Shown here: in pieces, positions 43,705-54,605 of the stretch
Position numbering within the stretch: the stretch's first letter is position 1
Layout of the letters: each line of letters starts with the position of its first letter
Assembly (NCBI GenBank): GCA_963281255.1
Contig: OY725496.1
Coordinates: 124,001 to 188,000, forward strand
Direction: 5' to 3'
Source: Aphrocallistes beatrix
Lineage: Eukaryota > Porifera > Hexactinellida > Sceptrulophora > Aphrocallistidae
DNA length: 64,000 nt
Translations under genes and position numbers: made by a program
The notes under the pieces: generated by a model
What the model saw: only the letters and a program-made list of their open reading frames with translations
Databases searched by the model: none
What the model was told of the DNA's origin: nothing

Positions 43705-44729
43705 GGATGAGTATAGTTGTTTAATTTCGATCAGCTGATCATATAGTACTTGTTAGAGTTGCGTGAGTTATGTTTGTAGATTGTAATATCAATAAATGAT
43801 GTTATTATTAACTAATTGTAATATTTTTGAGATAATGAGATTTCACATGTGTCAACCTTTATACCGTATGTACTCGAAAAATGTTAGTCCATTTACCCAC
43901 TGAAGAAAAATAAATATTTCAGTTATAAGCGAGTTTTCAATGAATATTACCGTACGAGTGAACCAAGAAATGGTAGAAGGGAAGAATTTACCATTAAATT
44001 TTTTTAACAAGTACAAAAATTTAGCACCCTCTTTAGAGCCGACTACAATTCGAGTAGATACTATATATGAAATAATTAGTGTACACAGTTGACGACCTAA
44101 GTATATTTTCCAGATTGACATCAATGGAAGCATTTTTCTAGGAATAAAAAACTTATTTAGGGAGACTTTTACTCCGTTTTGTAGTATCCAAATAAACTGA
44201 AAAAGATAGATGATACTATAGAAGGCTATGCTTAATTAATTTGTGCACTGATCAATTTGATTTTGATCTGAAAAAGCCAAAAGAATTCATTTTAAGGAAA
44301 GATAATGCACTTAACTTTAATTTTTTGTAAAAAATATAATATCCATGGTTCATTATTAATAATCCCTTCGATGCATTTTTCTATTTATGGTAATAACCCC
44401 AAACTTATATGGCGTCCCCGTTAAAAATGTCTTAAAATGACGCAACACATTCCTGTGGCAAGCGTGGGTTAATTAATTAATTAATATTCTACCTTAAATT
44501 CCTCTTTATAAAACCATTGAAATAGTTTTAAGATGACCTGTGAAGTAATAGAATAAAATTGAATACCTTATGCTTGTGACGATTCATCCAAGCTTTGATC
44601 CCAATTGTTTAATAGTTTAACTAAGGCCTCAACCATACAAGTTTAAGAAACCTTGAGCAATCGCTATACCTATAAATAGTTCTCCAGGTTTAATAGTGAA
44701 CCTAACTAAATAATTTAAAAATATTTTCA
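43705..44729. other. intergenic RhoGEF-BTB
   Basis: Polyadenylation signal AATAAA at 43791-43796, then AT-rich sequence. A stretch at about 43865-44060 resembles part of 34735-34880 (TGAATATAACCGCACGAATG versus TGAATATTACCGTACGAGTG), so it is probably a shared repeat. Confidence 0.5.
43930..44070. repeat. Repeat shared with 34738-34890
   Basis: Both copies run TTTTCAATGAATAT-ACCG-ACGA, then GGAAGAATTT, TTAGCACCCTCTTT and end with TTCGAGT near TATACT/ATACTATAT. Divergence is moderate; identity unknown, possibly an old element. Confidence 0.55.
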
Positions 44730-45812
44730 ATGTCAGCTGAGGAGTACAAATTGGCCGCGCATGCTCTGCTACACCTGAAACAGTTTCACACACAGGTAGC
44801 GCAACTAAACTCAATAAAATCGCAAAAAGTATTCCTAAACAATGTTATCGTTACAGAGAACACTTCTAGTGAACCACAATCTGACGAGAATTCAGATAAT
44901 GAAATATCGATATCTCTTGATGCAGACAAAATCGCTACTCAAATCCGTGGTTGTCTTTCATTTATTTCAACGCTACCTGAGTTAGACTCAGATCTCCACG
45001 TCTTGTTGGTTGATAACCCTCTACTCTCTGACTGTCGATTAATTGTGAACGACTGCGAATCTTATTATGGACATAAGTTTTTCCTAACCAAAGGGAGTTC
45101 GTTTTTCAGTGCTATGCTAAGTAATAACTTTGAAGAGTCCAGCAAATCTGAAATTAAGATTGAACTACAGCATATTGAAACGTTTAAATTAGCCCTCGAA
45201 TTCATATACACTGGAAAGATAAATAGGGAATATTGCGATAATGAAAAGTGGATTTGTGATGTGGAGACCTATTTCGTCGCTCTTTGGACGGCTGTTTACT
45301 TACAGATACAAGAAATGATCAACAAACTAATTCAAGTTTTCGAATATCCTTTCATCATATCTACCAAATTCACACACCTTTACCTACCCTTTGATTTGTT
45401 CATGCGCATTTTAGAAGGAAAGTTGAACACTTTGCGAAGCAAAGATAAAATAATTGGAGCACAGCCTCCCATGTCTGAATGTCGTAATGAATGTAGGACT
45501 ACACAGATTCGCGAAATAAGTGGTTTTCGTACGATTCCGTCAAGTGCACCGCAGAATGAATATGATTGTCTTTGGGAGATGGCAATGAGCTATGCTGGGA
45601 AGTGTAATGATGTGGAGATTTGCAAGACTCTTGTTGTTTGGGTCAAAAATAACAATATTTTGCGATACACTAATACTGACCGAGTGAAAGATTATATTTT
45701 TACAGCCCCAACTCAACTACAAGCTTGTATTGACCCAATGGGTGTTTTTCAGTTTCTACACACAAAGTCCCAACAACAAACAAGCATATTTGGAAATTTA
45801 AATTTATATTAG
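44730..45812 (+). CDS. BTB/POZ domain protein
   Basis: Intronless, 360 residues. The BTB fold is at about residues 88-205, with LVDNPLLSDCRLIV, YGHKFFLTKGSSFFSAML, EIKIELQHIETFKLALEFIYTG and the following helices. N-terminal 85 residues are helical then acidic. A BACK-like helical region follows (about 205-345), but no Kelch, MATH or zinc-finger domain was found. BTB proteins of this kind often serve as Cullin-3 adaptors, which cannot be shown here. Start is the ATG at the head of the only long frame. The RhoGEF neighbour is 1 kb upstream on the same strand. Confidence 0.75.
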   Translation: MSAEEYKLAAHALLHLKQFHTQVAQLNSIKSQKVFLNNVIVTENTSSEPQSDENSDNEISISLDADKIATQIRGCLSFISTLPELDSDLHVLLVDNPLLSDCRLIVNDCESYYGHKFFLTKGSSFFSAMLSNNFEESSKSEIKIELQHIETFKLALEFIYTGKINREYCDNEKWICDVETYFVALWTAVYLQIQEMINKLIQVFEYPFIISTKFTHLYLPFDLFMRILEGKLNTLRSKDKIIGAQPPMSECRNECRTTQIREISGFRTIPSSAPQNEYDCLWEMAMSYAGKCNDVEICKTLVVWVKNNNILRYTNTDRVKDYIFTAPTQLQACIDPMGVFQFLHTKSQQQTSIFGNLNLY

Positions 45813-46586
45813 TTGGTGATAATTAGAGGGATACATTTGTATTTCCTCGCTAGTATTCCGTACTATAATAATCAAGATACTACTAGTTATAAGTAATAGA
45901 ATTGGTTAAAAATGTTGAGGCTTTACTTTATGTATAAAATTATTTTCCACCTTGTGGGTGGTTTTTAAATACCTTTATTCCTTGTATGGAAGTTTAGTTT
46001 GAACTATAGTCCAACAAGGATTCTGATAGATGGGCATGTGCCCACTCGGGTTTAGTAAGTATCCAAAATTGTTCCGCCTATAACAGTATAAGGCACGCCC
46101 ACCCAGCGATCATACCTAATTGTGCCTATTATTAAAATAGAATATTCTTTAATAACATGTTTTGCATGCTATATCACTATTTTATGGCGTGACTTAGAAT
46201 CCAGTGCCAATGGTATGGATATTCAATGTTTATTGTTAACAAGCGCACTTCGCTTGCTTGCGCTGCGCGGCTGGCAGACACATTGTGTCTGCCGGAGGCG
46301 TCTCCGGCGGAAATAAACCAAATCGAACCAAATCGAACGTAGTCATAGTATCGCTCGAATTAATAACTTATTCCAGTGAAATTATTATCTACATCTTTTT
46401 GGATATGGTAATTGATTTTTCTTTTTTCGTTCAAACATCCTCAATGTTTGAATCGACCCTTCACACTTGATCTAAATACAAATAATATATAGTTGATACA
46501 AATAACATAAACTAGTACTACTTTCGAATTCTTAAGACCTATACAATGTAACTCGAACAAGAGTTACATTACAACACACTTTTCCT
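45813..46586. other. intergenic BTB-GIMAP
   Basis: Contains a GC-rich hairpin repeat at about 46236-46315 (annotated). Otherwise AT-rich. Confidence 0.5.
46236..46315 (+). repeat. GC-rich hairpin repeat, copy 1
   Basis: CGCTTGCTTGCGCTGCGCGG, then GGCAGACACATTGTGTCTGC (palindromic) and GGAGGCGTCTCCGGCGG (palindromic). The first word recurs, in the opposite orientation, at about 48100-48127. Sharply GC-rich within AT-rich DNA. Possibly the head of a SINE-like element; no RNA polymerase III box was demonstrated. Confidence 0.6.
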
Positions 46587-47501
46587 TTATATTATTAGAT
46601 CGTTATTCTCTTGTTGTTTGCATTTCTCTCGTAGTTGATTGTTTTCCTTTTGTTGTTGATTGTATTTCTCTTGTAGTTGATTGTATTTCTCTTGTAGTTG
46701 ATTGTACTTCTTGTGTAGTTGATTGTATTTTTTTTGTATTTTTGATTCGTTTATCTCTCCCTCGGATTCTGTTTCCTTCACAATTTCTTCATATTCACGT
46801 TCTTTTTTTCCCCGTTCTACCAATTTCTCTTTTATTTCCTTAAAAAATTCAAATAATTTAATTACGTTCGCTTTCCAATACTCGTCATCACCTGCTTTAT
46901 CAACGGTTTCTATGCAAAGATATCTATCTTGTACAATATTCAATAATTCTTTCAACTCTTGGGAAGTTTTTGAATTATTTTTTATGAGCTCAATGTAGTC
47001 AAATTTTGCTTTACTTGGGTTGTCTGTTTGTTTTGCTTTGAAATTTTTTTCGAGATAAGCCACATGAGTAAAGACACAAAAGCTTTTTTCCTGAAAATAT
47101 CCCATCATTTTTGACATTTTTAAGAATAGTTCGCTCTCTTCTTGGCTGAATCTTTTCGCAAGGTTGACAACTAGTATGATTATATCAATGGAGATACGAT
47201 TTTGGTGGGGCTGAGTGAGGTAAGTTTCTAGTTCAGTGAGATATTTTTCAATAGTTTTCTCGGTGTCTCCAAACCCAGGACAGTCAATTATTGTTAATTT
47301 CGTACTTAACACTTCGTAACATTGCTTATTTATTTCATTTGAACTTTCCGGGCAGAAACCTTCAAATTCATTGAATAATTTTGTTCGAGTAAGAAAGTTG
47401 CAAAAAGCGCTTTTCCCGACACCAGTATAGCCAACCACTAGAACTGAGTATTCAGGGGATGCAGTTGTTTCTTTTGTGTTAACATCATACTTCGATGCCA
47501 T
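46587..47501 (-). CDS. GIMAP/AIG1-like GTPase with coiled-coil tail
   Basis: Intronless, 304 residues. The G domain starts near the N-terminus with P-loop GYTGVGKS (about 24-31), then DCPGFGDT (about 73-80, the G3 box) and the IDIIILVVNLAKRFSQEE region typical of AIG1-type septin-like GTPases. The C-terminal 60 residues are built of a 7-residue repeat, KYNQLQE/KYNQLHK, encoded by a 21-bp tandem repeat and predicted to form a coiled coil. Family members bind membranes and oligomerise through the G domain; the physiological role in invertebrates is not settled. Together with the gene at 48480 it forms a pair, and both are echoed in the decayed block at 50690-52100. Start is the ATG aligning with the MAS start of its relatives. 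Confidence 0.8.
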   Translation of the reverse strand: MASKYDVNTKETTASPEYSVLVVGYTGVGKSAFCNFLTRTKLFNEFEGFCPESSNEINKQCYEVLSTKLTIIDCPGFGDTEKTIEKYLTELETYLTQPHQNRISIDIIILVVNLAKRFSQEESELFLKMSKMMGYFQEKSFCVFTHVAYLEKNFKAKQTDNPSKAKFDYIELIKNNSKTSQELKELLNIVQDRYLCIETVDKAGDDEYWKANVIKLFEFFKEIKEKLVERGKKEREYEEIVKETESEGEINESKIQKKYNQLHKKYNQLQEKYNQLQEKYNQQQKENNQLREKCKQQENNDLII

Positions 47502-48479
47502 TTTCTAATTGTTGCTGTTCTAATCATGAATATGTATAAGGAAAACTTTATCCTATATATTAAAAGGATTTTTATTTTATTTGTTTATTTGTTTGTCCGA
47601 ATTGATTGTTCAAGAATCGGCGAGTTGTCAAGAGTGTCAAATGATATGACTACGATTAAGTTCTAAGATCTAAGCAAAATTTTCATACCTCAGCAAAAAA
47701 ATCGGAAAACAAGTTTTCACACCTATTCTAATATGACTACACTATCACAATAGAAATCATTGTGCGACACTACAATAGATTGTCATTGTTATTAATACTA
47801 CTTCAAAGCCACAACTTATGCTTGATATCTTAAATGTATTATTATGTATAGCAATAAAAATATTGTGCATATTTCACACCATTTGACGAATTTTGAAAAA
47901 TATGCCAGAGACTAGCTTCCAACGGTTGACATGGGATTTTAAGGGGTGTAGAATATTATATTTTCGGAATCATATGAAAATTTTTGCGTTAACCTTTGTT
48001 TACAATATTTATATAAAGTAAAAAGTTCCCAAGATAGGCTAGATTTAGTAACTCCAGGCGCACGCAGGGCAACTCTCTGAACACGAAGCATCTGTAAACC
48101 GCGCAGCGCAAGCAAGCAAAGCGCGCTTGTACTATATGGTATTTCAAAAATTTTATTTCTTAATTTTAAATATCAGCTTCATTAGTATTGCATACTAGTG
48201 AGTGTAGCTCTTGTAGTTTCAATAACAGACGATTATTATATACGTACCTAATTTGTATTTAGCTATACAGACAGTTAGTAGATTATATTGTAAAGCGTTA
48301 AGATAGAATTTTAATCAAAGAGAAACGCCCAAAAGGTATTACACCCAAAATACTCTATGTCGCGCAGCTTTATCAGTATCTATAAATGCCATAAGTACAA
48401 TATGAGCTATCATATCTATCCTATATCCTAAAAATACTTATTTGACATGTAGTACACAAAATATAAAATTGTTCAAAAT
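47502..48479. other. intergenic between the two GIMAP genes
   Basis: No gene. GC-rich repeat copy 2 at about 48050-48130. The rest is AT-rich. Confidence 0.5.
48050..48130 (-). repeat. GC-rich hairpin repeat, copy 2
   Basis: Read on the minus strand it contains GCTTGCTTGCGCTGCGCGGTT, sharing about 20 bp with 46236-46315, then diverges (CAGATGCTTCGTG, GCGTGCGCCTGG). Confidence 0.55.
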
Positions 48480-49559
48480 TCACATCATAGAGCACCTCCA
48501 ACGCCTACTACTTTCTGCCGATAGCTTTTGTAAACTCTCAAGTAATTTTTTATTTGTGTCTTGCGCCTGCTGTATACATTTCAACATATTACTATGCACC
48601 AGTTTCATTTCATTTTTCAAGATATGTTCATTCTTCTTGTATCCAATTTCCACATTTGACAGCGCCTTTTCCAAATCTTGTATATATTTACTTTGATCTT
48701 CTCCTATTCGGGTGCTAAGTCCAACGTCAAATTTGAGCCTCTCGATCTCTATTCTCTTTTCAATATTTTCTTTTTCTAGTCTTTTTATAATTTTATAGCT
48801 TTCAATTCCCATCCTCATCATTTTATTTTTATATCTCATCCCCTTGTTTTGGTATTTGAGTCTTAATATAATTTCTAACACTTCATTTGATTTATACTGC
48901 CAATAATCATCATCACCCCACCTATCAACTGATTCAACGCATATGTACCTATGACCAACTTCTTTCAGCATTTCTTTCAGCTCTTTTGGACATTTGTCAT
49001 TATATAGAATTTGTTCTATGTATTCTTCTGATTTCTTCTTAAATTTCTCCTCAATTCTAGATGCATTATTGAAAATGAGGAAAGCATGTTCCCACATGTT
49101 CCCTCCTAGACTCTCAATTATTTTTAGGGTATTCACGTCATGAGGGCTAAACCGTGAGGTTGGGTTTACCATAATCGCGATTACGTCCACTCCATCACGA
49201 GTTAGGATGGCTGTTTCTGATATTTTCTCGAATATTTCATTATCAGACTTGATCGGGTCATTGAAACCAGGACTATCTACGATCAGCACTTTTTCGTCTT
49301 CAATTTTTTTCACACAATGTTCAACTCTATCCGTTACTGATAACATTCCGCAAGACCCTGCGAAATATTCTTTTGTTTGCACAAGAAAATTACAGAACAT
49401 ACTTTTACCCGTCCCAGATGAACCAATAACTAACATAGATAATGTATAAGGCTCAAGCTCATAATATCTATTTACAAACTCACTTGATGTCTGATTTGAT
49501 CCGCTACTCTCCTCTAGTTCACTGCCAGTTTTCTGACCAAAATAATTTGGAGATGCCAT
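48480..49559 (-). CDS. GIMAP/AIG1-like GTPase
   Basis: Intronless. Starting at the ATG at 49559 (MASPNYFGQK) gives 359 residues. A longer frame from 49643 adds 28 residues but lacks the MAS start shared by its relatives, so the inner ATG is preferred. P-loop GSSGTGKS (about 46-53), G3 DSPGFND, then VDVIAIMVNPTSRFS and CVESVDRWGDDDYW motifs. The C-terminal third is coiled coil (about 245-340) with basic and acidic heptads and ends in CSMM. Compared with 46587-47501 it is a different subfamily: they share little beyond the G-domain scaffold. Role unknown; membrane-associated GTPase by family. Confidence 0.8.
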   Translation of the reverse strand: MASPNYFGQKTGSELEESSGSNQTSSEFVNRYYELEPYTLSMLVIGSSGTGKSMFCNFLVQTKEYFAGSCGMLSVTDRVEHCVKKIEDEKVLIVDSPGFNDPIKSDNEIFEKISETAILTRDGVDVIAIMVNPTSRFSPHDVNTLKIIESLGGNMWEHAFLIFNNASRIEEKFKKKSEEYIEQILYNDKCPKELKEMLKEVGHRYICVESVDRWGDDDYWQYKSNEVLEIILRLKYQNKGMRYKNKMMRMGIESYKIIKRLEKENIEKRIEIERLKFDVGLSTRIGEDQSKYIQDLEKALSNVEIGYKKNEHILKNEMKLVHSNMLKCIQQAQDTNKKLLESLQKLSAESSRRWRCSMM

Positions 49560-50689
49560 TATAATAATGTAGGATTCAAGAAATAGATGAAAATTATTCT
49601 GTCTTATTATGTATGCCATATTTAGTAGTAAATTATGGTCCAATGTTATATCCTGTTTTGCGATTGAGATTTCATGTTGACATTATTTCCATAGATACGT
49701 AGATAAATCTCTGCAAGGCTAGTTGATAATTGGATAGTGAACTTTTTATGTTGTATGCAAACAATAGGCAAGTCAACTCATTTTAAAATTAATTTAAACT
49801 GAATCCACCCATTTCAATAAAATGAAATTATTTATGCCTATTTTTAACATTTTGCACCTTTGCTATGTAAAAATATCTCGTAAAATAAAGCCTTTAACCG
49901 TAGAATGCCCAGTGGGGACACAGTGTCCCCGATATCGCGGATGTCTCCCAGCCATTTTCTATGGCCCTGAAGCCTTAATAAAAGCCATATAAATGATGGG
50001 CATTTTACAGTTAACTATTAAAGATTATATTTTGAAATACAAAAGAGTTTGTGTTGAAAGGTTGGTTGTAACTCATTAAAAACTGTTATCTGTTTTTTAG
50101 TGTGCACTGCGTCTGCCATTGAGTGACCTTTCGTCGACGATGCATTTAGGAAGGAAGGGGTGGAACGGAGCGTCTGGGAGTTTTCTGATAAGATTAGCAG
50201 TTAATGTGATGTGAGGTGGTTGAGTCGTTTTTCTCCTGCATCGTGTGTTTTTGGCAATGCTAAAGCTATAGTTGAATGGGCATCCGGTAGTGCAATCAAG
50301 CACTCTCATGAAGCGCAGTTCGTCATCTTGTCCTAACAACGAAATTTGTCTTGTGCGATATGAGAATGACGAGATGAGCTTTGTGAGTGCTTTACAGACT
50401 ATATATTCCTCTTCAGTATACCTCTCAGTATCACTGGGAGATTTACCTTATTATCAGCGTGTGGTGAGCCTGCTAGATGTTGAAGAGGAATCAGAAGATG
50501 CTGGACAGACACTCTCTAAGGAACCCAAGTTGACTATGAAAAGGGGTTTTCGCCACTGAGGAAGGCAATATTTATACTATTTACGATTTACTTGCCTTGA
50601 AAAGTTATGATGGGTGGGGACAACCATGTTACCCAAAGGAACTGGTAGAGAGAAGTTCAAAGCACCACCTCGCTGCGTCTTTCCGGTTC
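49560..50689. other. intergenic GIMAP genes, with piggyBac-like MITE
   Basis: Contains the TTAA element at 49898-50010. A plus-strand frame at 50272-50559 (95 residues, ending KRGFRH) is not recognised and lies next to a GC-richer stretch from 50100 to 50640. It may be a transposon remnant; no function is claimed. Confidence 0.4.
49898..50010 (+). mobile_element. piggyBac-like MITE
   Basis: 113 bp, flanked on both sides by TTAA (49894-49897, 50011-50014). Termini CCGTAGAATGCCCA and TGGGCATTTTACAG match as inverted repeats in 12 of 14 positions. The interior has palindromic GGGGACACAGTGTCCCC. Confidence 0.85.
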
Positions 50690-52100
50690 TACAATGATTT
50701 TGGGATTTTGCTATTGTTCTTCCTATCATTCTCTTCTCCAGTTCAATCCAATTTTTCAAAAAAATTACTTAAAAAATTACTCAAAAAAATTACTTACGTT
50801 CTCTTTCCAATACTCTTCATCACCTTCATAATCAACAGTTTCTATGCAAAGATATTTATCTTGTGCAATATTAAATAATTCTTTCAACTCTTGGGAGGTT
50901 TTAGAACTATTTATTATGAGTTCAATGTAGTCTAAATTTTTTCCACATGAACTGTCTGTTTGTTTTGCTTTGAAATTCTTTTCCATGAGTAAATACTCAA
51001 AAGGTTTTCTCCCAAAATATCCCATCATTTTTGACATTTTTAAGTTCGCTCTCTTCTTTGCTGAATCCTTTGGTAAGGTTGACAACTAGTATGCTGAGTG
51101 AGGTAAGTTCCTAGTTCAGTGGAATATTCTTCAATAGTTTTCTCGGTGTCTCCAAAACCAGGACAGTCAATTATTGTTATTTTCATACCTAACACTTCGC
51201 AATGTTGCTTATTTATTTCATTGGAACTTTCCACATAGTAACATTCAGATTCATTGAATAGTTTTGTTCGAGTAAGGAAGTTGCAAAATGCGCTTTTCCT
51301 GACACCAGCATAGCCAACCACTAGAACTGAATATTCAGGGGATGCAGTTGTTTCTTTTGTGTTCTCGATTTCTTTTTTCTTTTTCAAGTCTTTCACAATT
51401 TTATAGCCTTTTAGTCCCATACTCATTATTTTATTTTTATATCTCATCCCCTTGTTTTGGTCTTTGAGCCTTAATATCATTTCTACCACTTCTTTTGATT
51501 TACACTGCCAATAATGATCATCATCCAACCTATCAACTGATTCAACGCATATGTACCTATGACCAACTTCTTTCAGCATTTCTTTCAGCTCTTTTGGACA
51601 CTTGGCACTATCTTCCACTTGTTTTATGTATTCTTCGGGTTTCTTAAACCTCTTCTCAATTCTGGATGTATTATTGAAAATGATGAAAGCATGTTCCCAC
51701 ATGTTCCCTCCTAGACTTTCAATTATTTTAAAGGATTTTTTGTCATTAGTGGAAAATCGTGCAGTTGGGTTTACCATTATTGCGATTACATCCACTCCAT
51801 CACGAGTTAGGATGGCTGTTTCTGATATTTTTCGGCTATTTCCTCATCAGTCTTTATCGGGTCATTGAAACCAGGACTATCTACGATCAGCACGACGATT
51901 ATCCGTTACTGATTCCATTCCAGAAGACTCTGCGAAAAGTGTTTCCGTTTGCGCAAGAAAATTACAGAACATACTTTTACCCACCCCAGCTGAACCAATA
52001 ACTAACATAGATATTGCTCATGTTCTTCTATTACACCTGATAATTGACCTGTCACAGTTCTTCCCCCAAATCTGTTCATATTAGTTCTAGATGCCATTAT
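50690..52100 (-). pseudogene. Fused, decayed copy of the GIMAP gene pair
   Basis: On the minus strand, 52098 down to about 51380 copies the N-terminal and middle part of the 48480-49559 gene. From about 51363 downward the sequence copies the 46587-47501 gene. The two halves join in frame (251-residue open frame 51040-51795), but the unit is broken: a lost base near 51828 and about 37 bp lost near 51895 in the first half; 32 bp lost near 51095, 5 bp lost near 51057 and further deletions near 50990 in the second. The second P-loop reads GYAGVRKS, losing the conserved glycine before KS. Order and strand match the intact pair, so the block is a duplicate whose intergenic part and gene ends were deleted. 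Confidence 0.85.
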
Positions 52101-52593
52101 GACGATGTAATATGCAGACAATAGATGAACTTTGTGATATATCTATACTATATGCACGTTTAGTACTGTTTTAGCGTGTCAGGTTACTATAAAACAGTAC
52201 CAATAACAATGTCTTAATACGTACAGAGTAGTGAAATTGTATAATTTGCAACAATGACTGTGGCGTGCTATAGTTTAATTTATACACATTTATTAAAGAT
52301 GTTTTAGACATAATATTGAATTAATCAATTCAATAATAAATGTTTAACGCAAGTATTAACGAGATATTGAAGTATCTGCTTTTATTTGGTATTATGCTCG
52401 AATTATACTTCCATTGTGATTTTCTCCTGGGAAATAATCCTCCAGAAATAATTGAACCTTCAAGAAAACACTTTTTAAGCGAAATAGCATAAAGTTAAGA
52501 AATCTGAAACTTTTGAAAATATTGTATTTCTGACACAATCAATAATGTAATATTTAAAACCTACTATGCTAATAGTGAAGCAATAAGATCTGT

Positions 52594-53970
52594 TTCTTAG
52601 AACGCACGTCTTGTTTTACATGGAACTCCCACTCAAAAATGAAGTTCCTCCCTCTCACTTGTTCTGTACGTCAATGTGTACTTTAAAGTTCCTCATTCCT
52701 TGATTGTATATTTTGATGAGTTCAAATATTCCCTACGTAGTTACTATTTTCTTATCTCAATATGGATAGTTTTCTCTATGGTTCTTGTTTATTTGCATGC
52801 CTCAGTCCAGAGTTTCTTGCAGAGGTGTTCCTCTATTATTTAATAAATTTGAAAATTAGTAAAACCATTAAACATATGCAAGTCATTCTATACTGACTGA
52901 ATCTCGTGCTCCTTAAGGTCAAGAAGAAGAAAGAGCAAAACTATTTGTCTTTGTTCCAATACAGTTTAGACATCAAAAGAAAGAACAAAGTAATGATTCA
53001 TTTATTACACACTAAATTATAACTTATGTTTTGCTTTGAAGTTTACCATTGGGGTTTTTTATCTGTAAAGCATGTAAATAATTGAAGGATTTAGACAGTA
53101 CTATTTGAAAACCTCGGAGTGAGCTTCTACTGCTGCCAATCTGTTTGGTGGTTTCTCATACTAAATATGATTGCTATAATAAATACCAATACTTTAGTCC
53201 TATTTTATTGAAGTTCACTAAATAATCATTTATTATGTTGCATTCTTATTGAAAGTCTGAACATTAATATTTGTTTTTAATTAAAGATAAAGGTATGAGT
53301 TAGGGTATTTTAATCTAAAGCATTTTTCTTATAAAAGTGCAATTACCTAAAACAGAATGGCTTCTCTAATTGACTATAGTTCCTTTAGAGAAACTATTTT
53401 GACGTAGTAACTGCTGAAGTTACATCATATTACAAGTCAATCACATGTTTAAATGGTTGATAATAGGCGTTAGAATTTTATTTAATGCTATAGGCTGATG
53501 ATACGATCAATTATATAATATTTAATTAATAGCTAAGTAACACACGTTTTTTAGAACTCACGTCTTGATTGTAAGTAAAAAGTTATTAGCGATTTGTCGC
53601 TAAAGCCGATATTAAATCCAATTTTACTGAGGTTCCAACTCAAACTCGAGGATCAGCTCCCATTTGTTTTGTAAATGTGAGTTTCCTTATTCCTCAAGTA
53701 TGTTTTCCAAATATTCTTGGTGTAGTACTCTGGTATGACTATTCAGGATTTGAAGTGTCCCATTTGGGGCCAAATTCTGCCCAAAGTAGTCCTTTTGAAA
53801 CCAGTATAACCGTACCAAATGGTCCTTAATTTGGTCAAAATGAAAAGTGACCTCTTTGAAACCGGACCAATTGTACCGGTGGCTAAGGTCCTGATAGTTC
53901 CTTTATGGTTCTTTGATATTTCCATGCCTCAATCTGGAGTTCTTGTAGAGTTGTTTTATACCCCAGGAAT
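52594..53970 (+). repeat. Diverged tandem duplication
   Basis: The unit at about 52594-52870 (TTCTTAGAACGCACGTCTTG, ATGGTTCTTGTTTATTTGCA, TGCCTCAGTCCAGAGTTTCT) recurs in order at about 53548-53970 (TTTTTAGAACTCACGTCTTG, ATGGTTCTTTGATATTTCCA, TGCCTCAATCTGGAGTTCTT). The second copy carries an extra hairpin at 53728-53890. Period is about 950-1090 bp. Confidence 0.65.
53728..53890. repeat. Foldback related to element L
   Basis: GTCCTTTTGAAACCAGTATAACCGTACCAAATGGTCC and neighbours resemble the arms at 30975 and 31204 (GACTGGTTTCAATC, AAATGGTCCTTTTGGG) but are rearranged. Inserted in the second copy of the tandem duplication. Confidence 0.6.
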
Positions 53971-54447
53971 AATTCGGGTTTTGCTGATAGGTTAAACTGT
54001 GTTCCCCATATTAATTAAAACATATACGTCCCTTCTGGGGTTTATTCTATTCTATTTAATTTTATAACACATTTATTGAGCTCCGCCTTTCAGAAAGACC
54101 AGAAATGAGTTAGCAACATAACTCTTTAGTATAAGGGATCTCTTTTTTCCATTATATTAAAAAAGTGTAGACCTTGGAGTATCGTTATACCTTCAATATT
54201 CATGGATCTGCAAATTTTGAATAAATGTCCCTTGGACGTGGGCCACGTCACCCCCCAAATTGAGGCCCTATATCGATCATAATGATCAGGATGCTTTGAT
54301 TGGTCTGGCTATGATAAAGTGATTATACAAGGCATATCTGGAAGGGGAAGCAAAGGAAGGCGATAACTCTCCCAGGTTTTGACTTGTCTCCTTCTACCCC
54401 CTCTTCCCACTTATTTATTCATAGAAACAGACTTTCCTAGACACCTT

Positions 54448-54605
54448 CAGGGTCGTAACCATGGGGGGGCAGGGGGGGCAGTGCCCCCCCATTTTTCTTG
54501 AACCTTATTAATTATACATACTTGTTTTATTTTGAAATTCTATATAATTGCCCCCCCATTTATTGTGTTTTGCCCTCCCATAATTTTCATTTTGTTACGC
54601 CACTG
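54448..54605 (+). mobile_element. hAT-like G-tract MITE
   Basis: 158 bp, ends CAGGGTCGTAAC and GTTACGCCACTG (inverted match 10 of 12), bounded by the perfect 8-bp duplication GACACCTT (54440-54447, 54606-54613). The interior has mirrored runs of seven or more G and C. It lies about 190 bp before the PTP start. Confidence 0.85.

Noticed and set aside
46236-46315. tRNA or tRNA-derived SINE
   Set aside because: Strong hairpins are present but no A/B box pattern or cloverleaf could be traced.
50272-50559. 95-residue frame between GIMAP blocks as a real gene
   Set aside because: No recognised domain, no splice context, and the antisense strand is equally open. Kept only as a remark in the intergenic entry.
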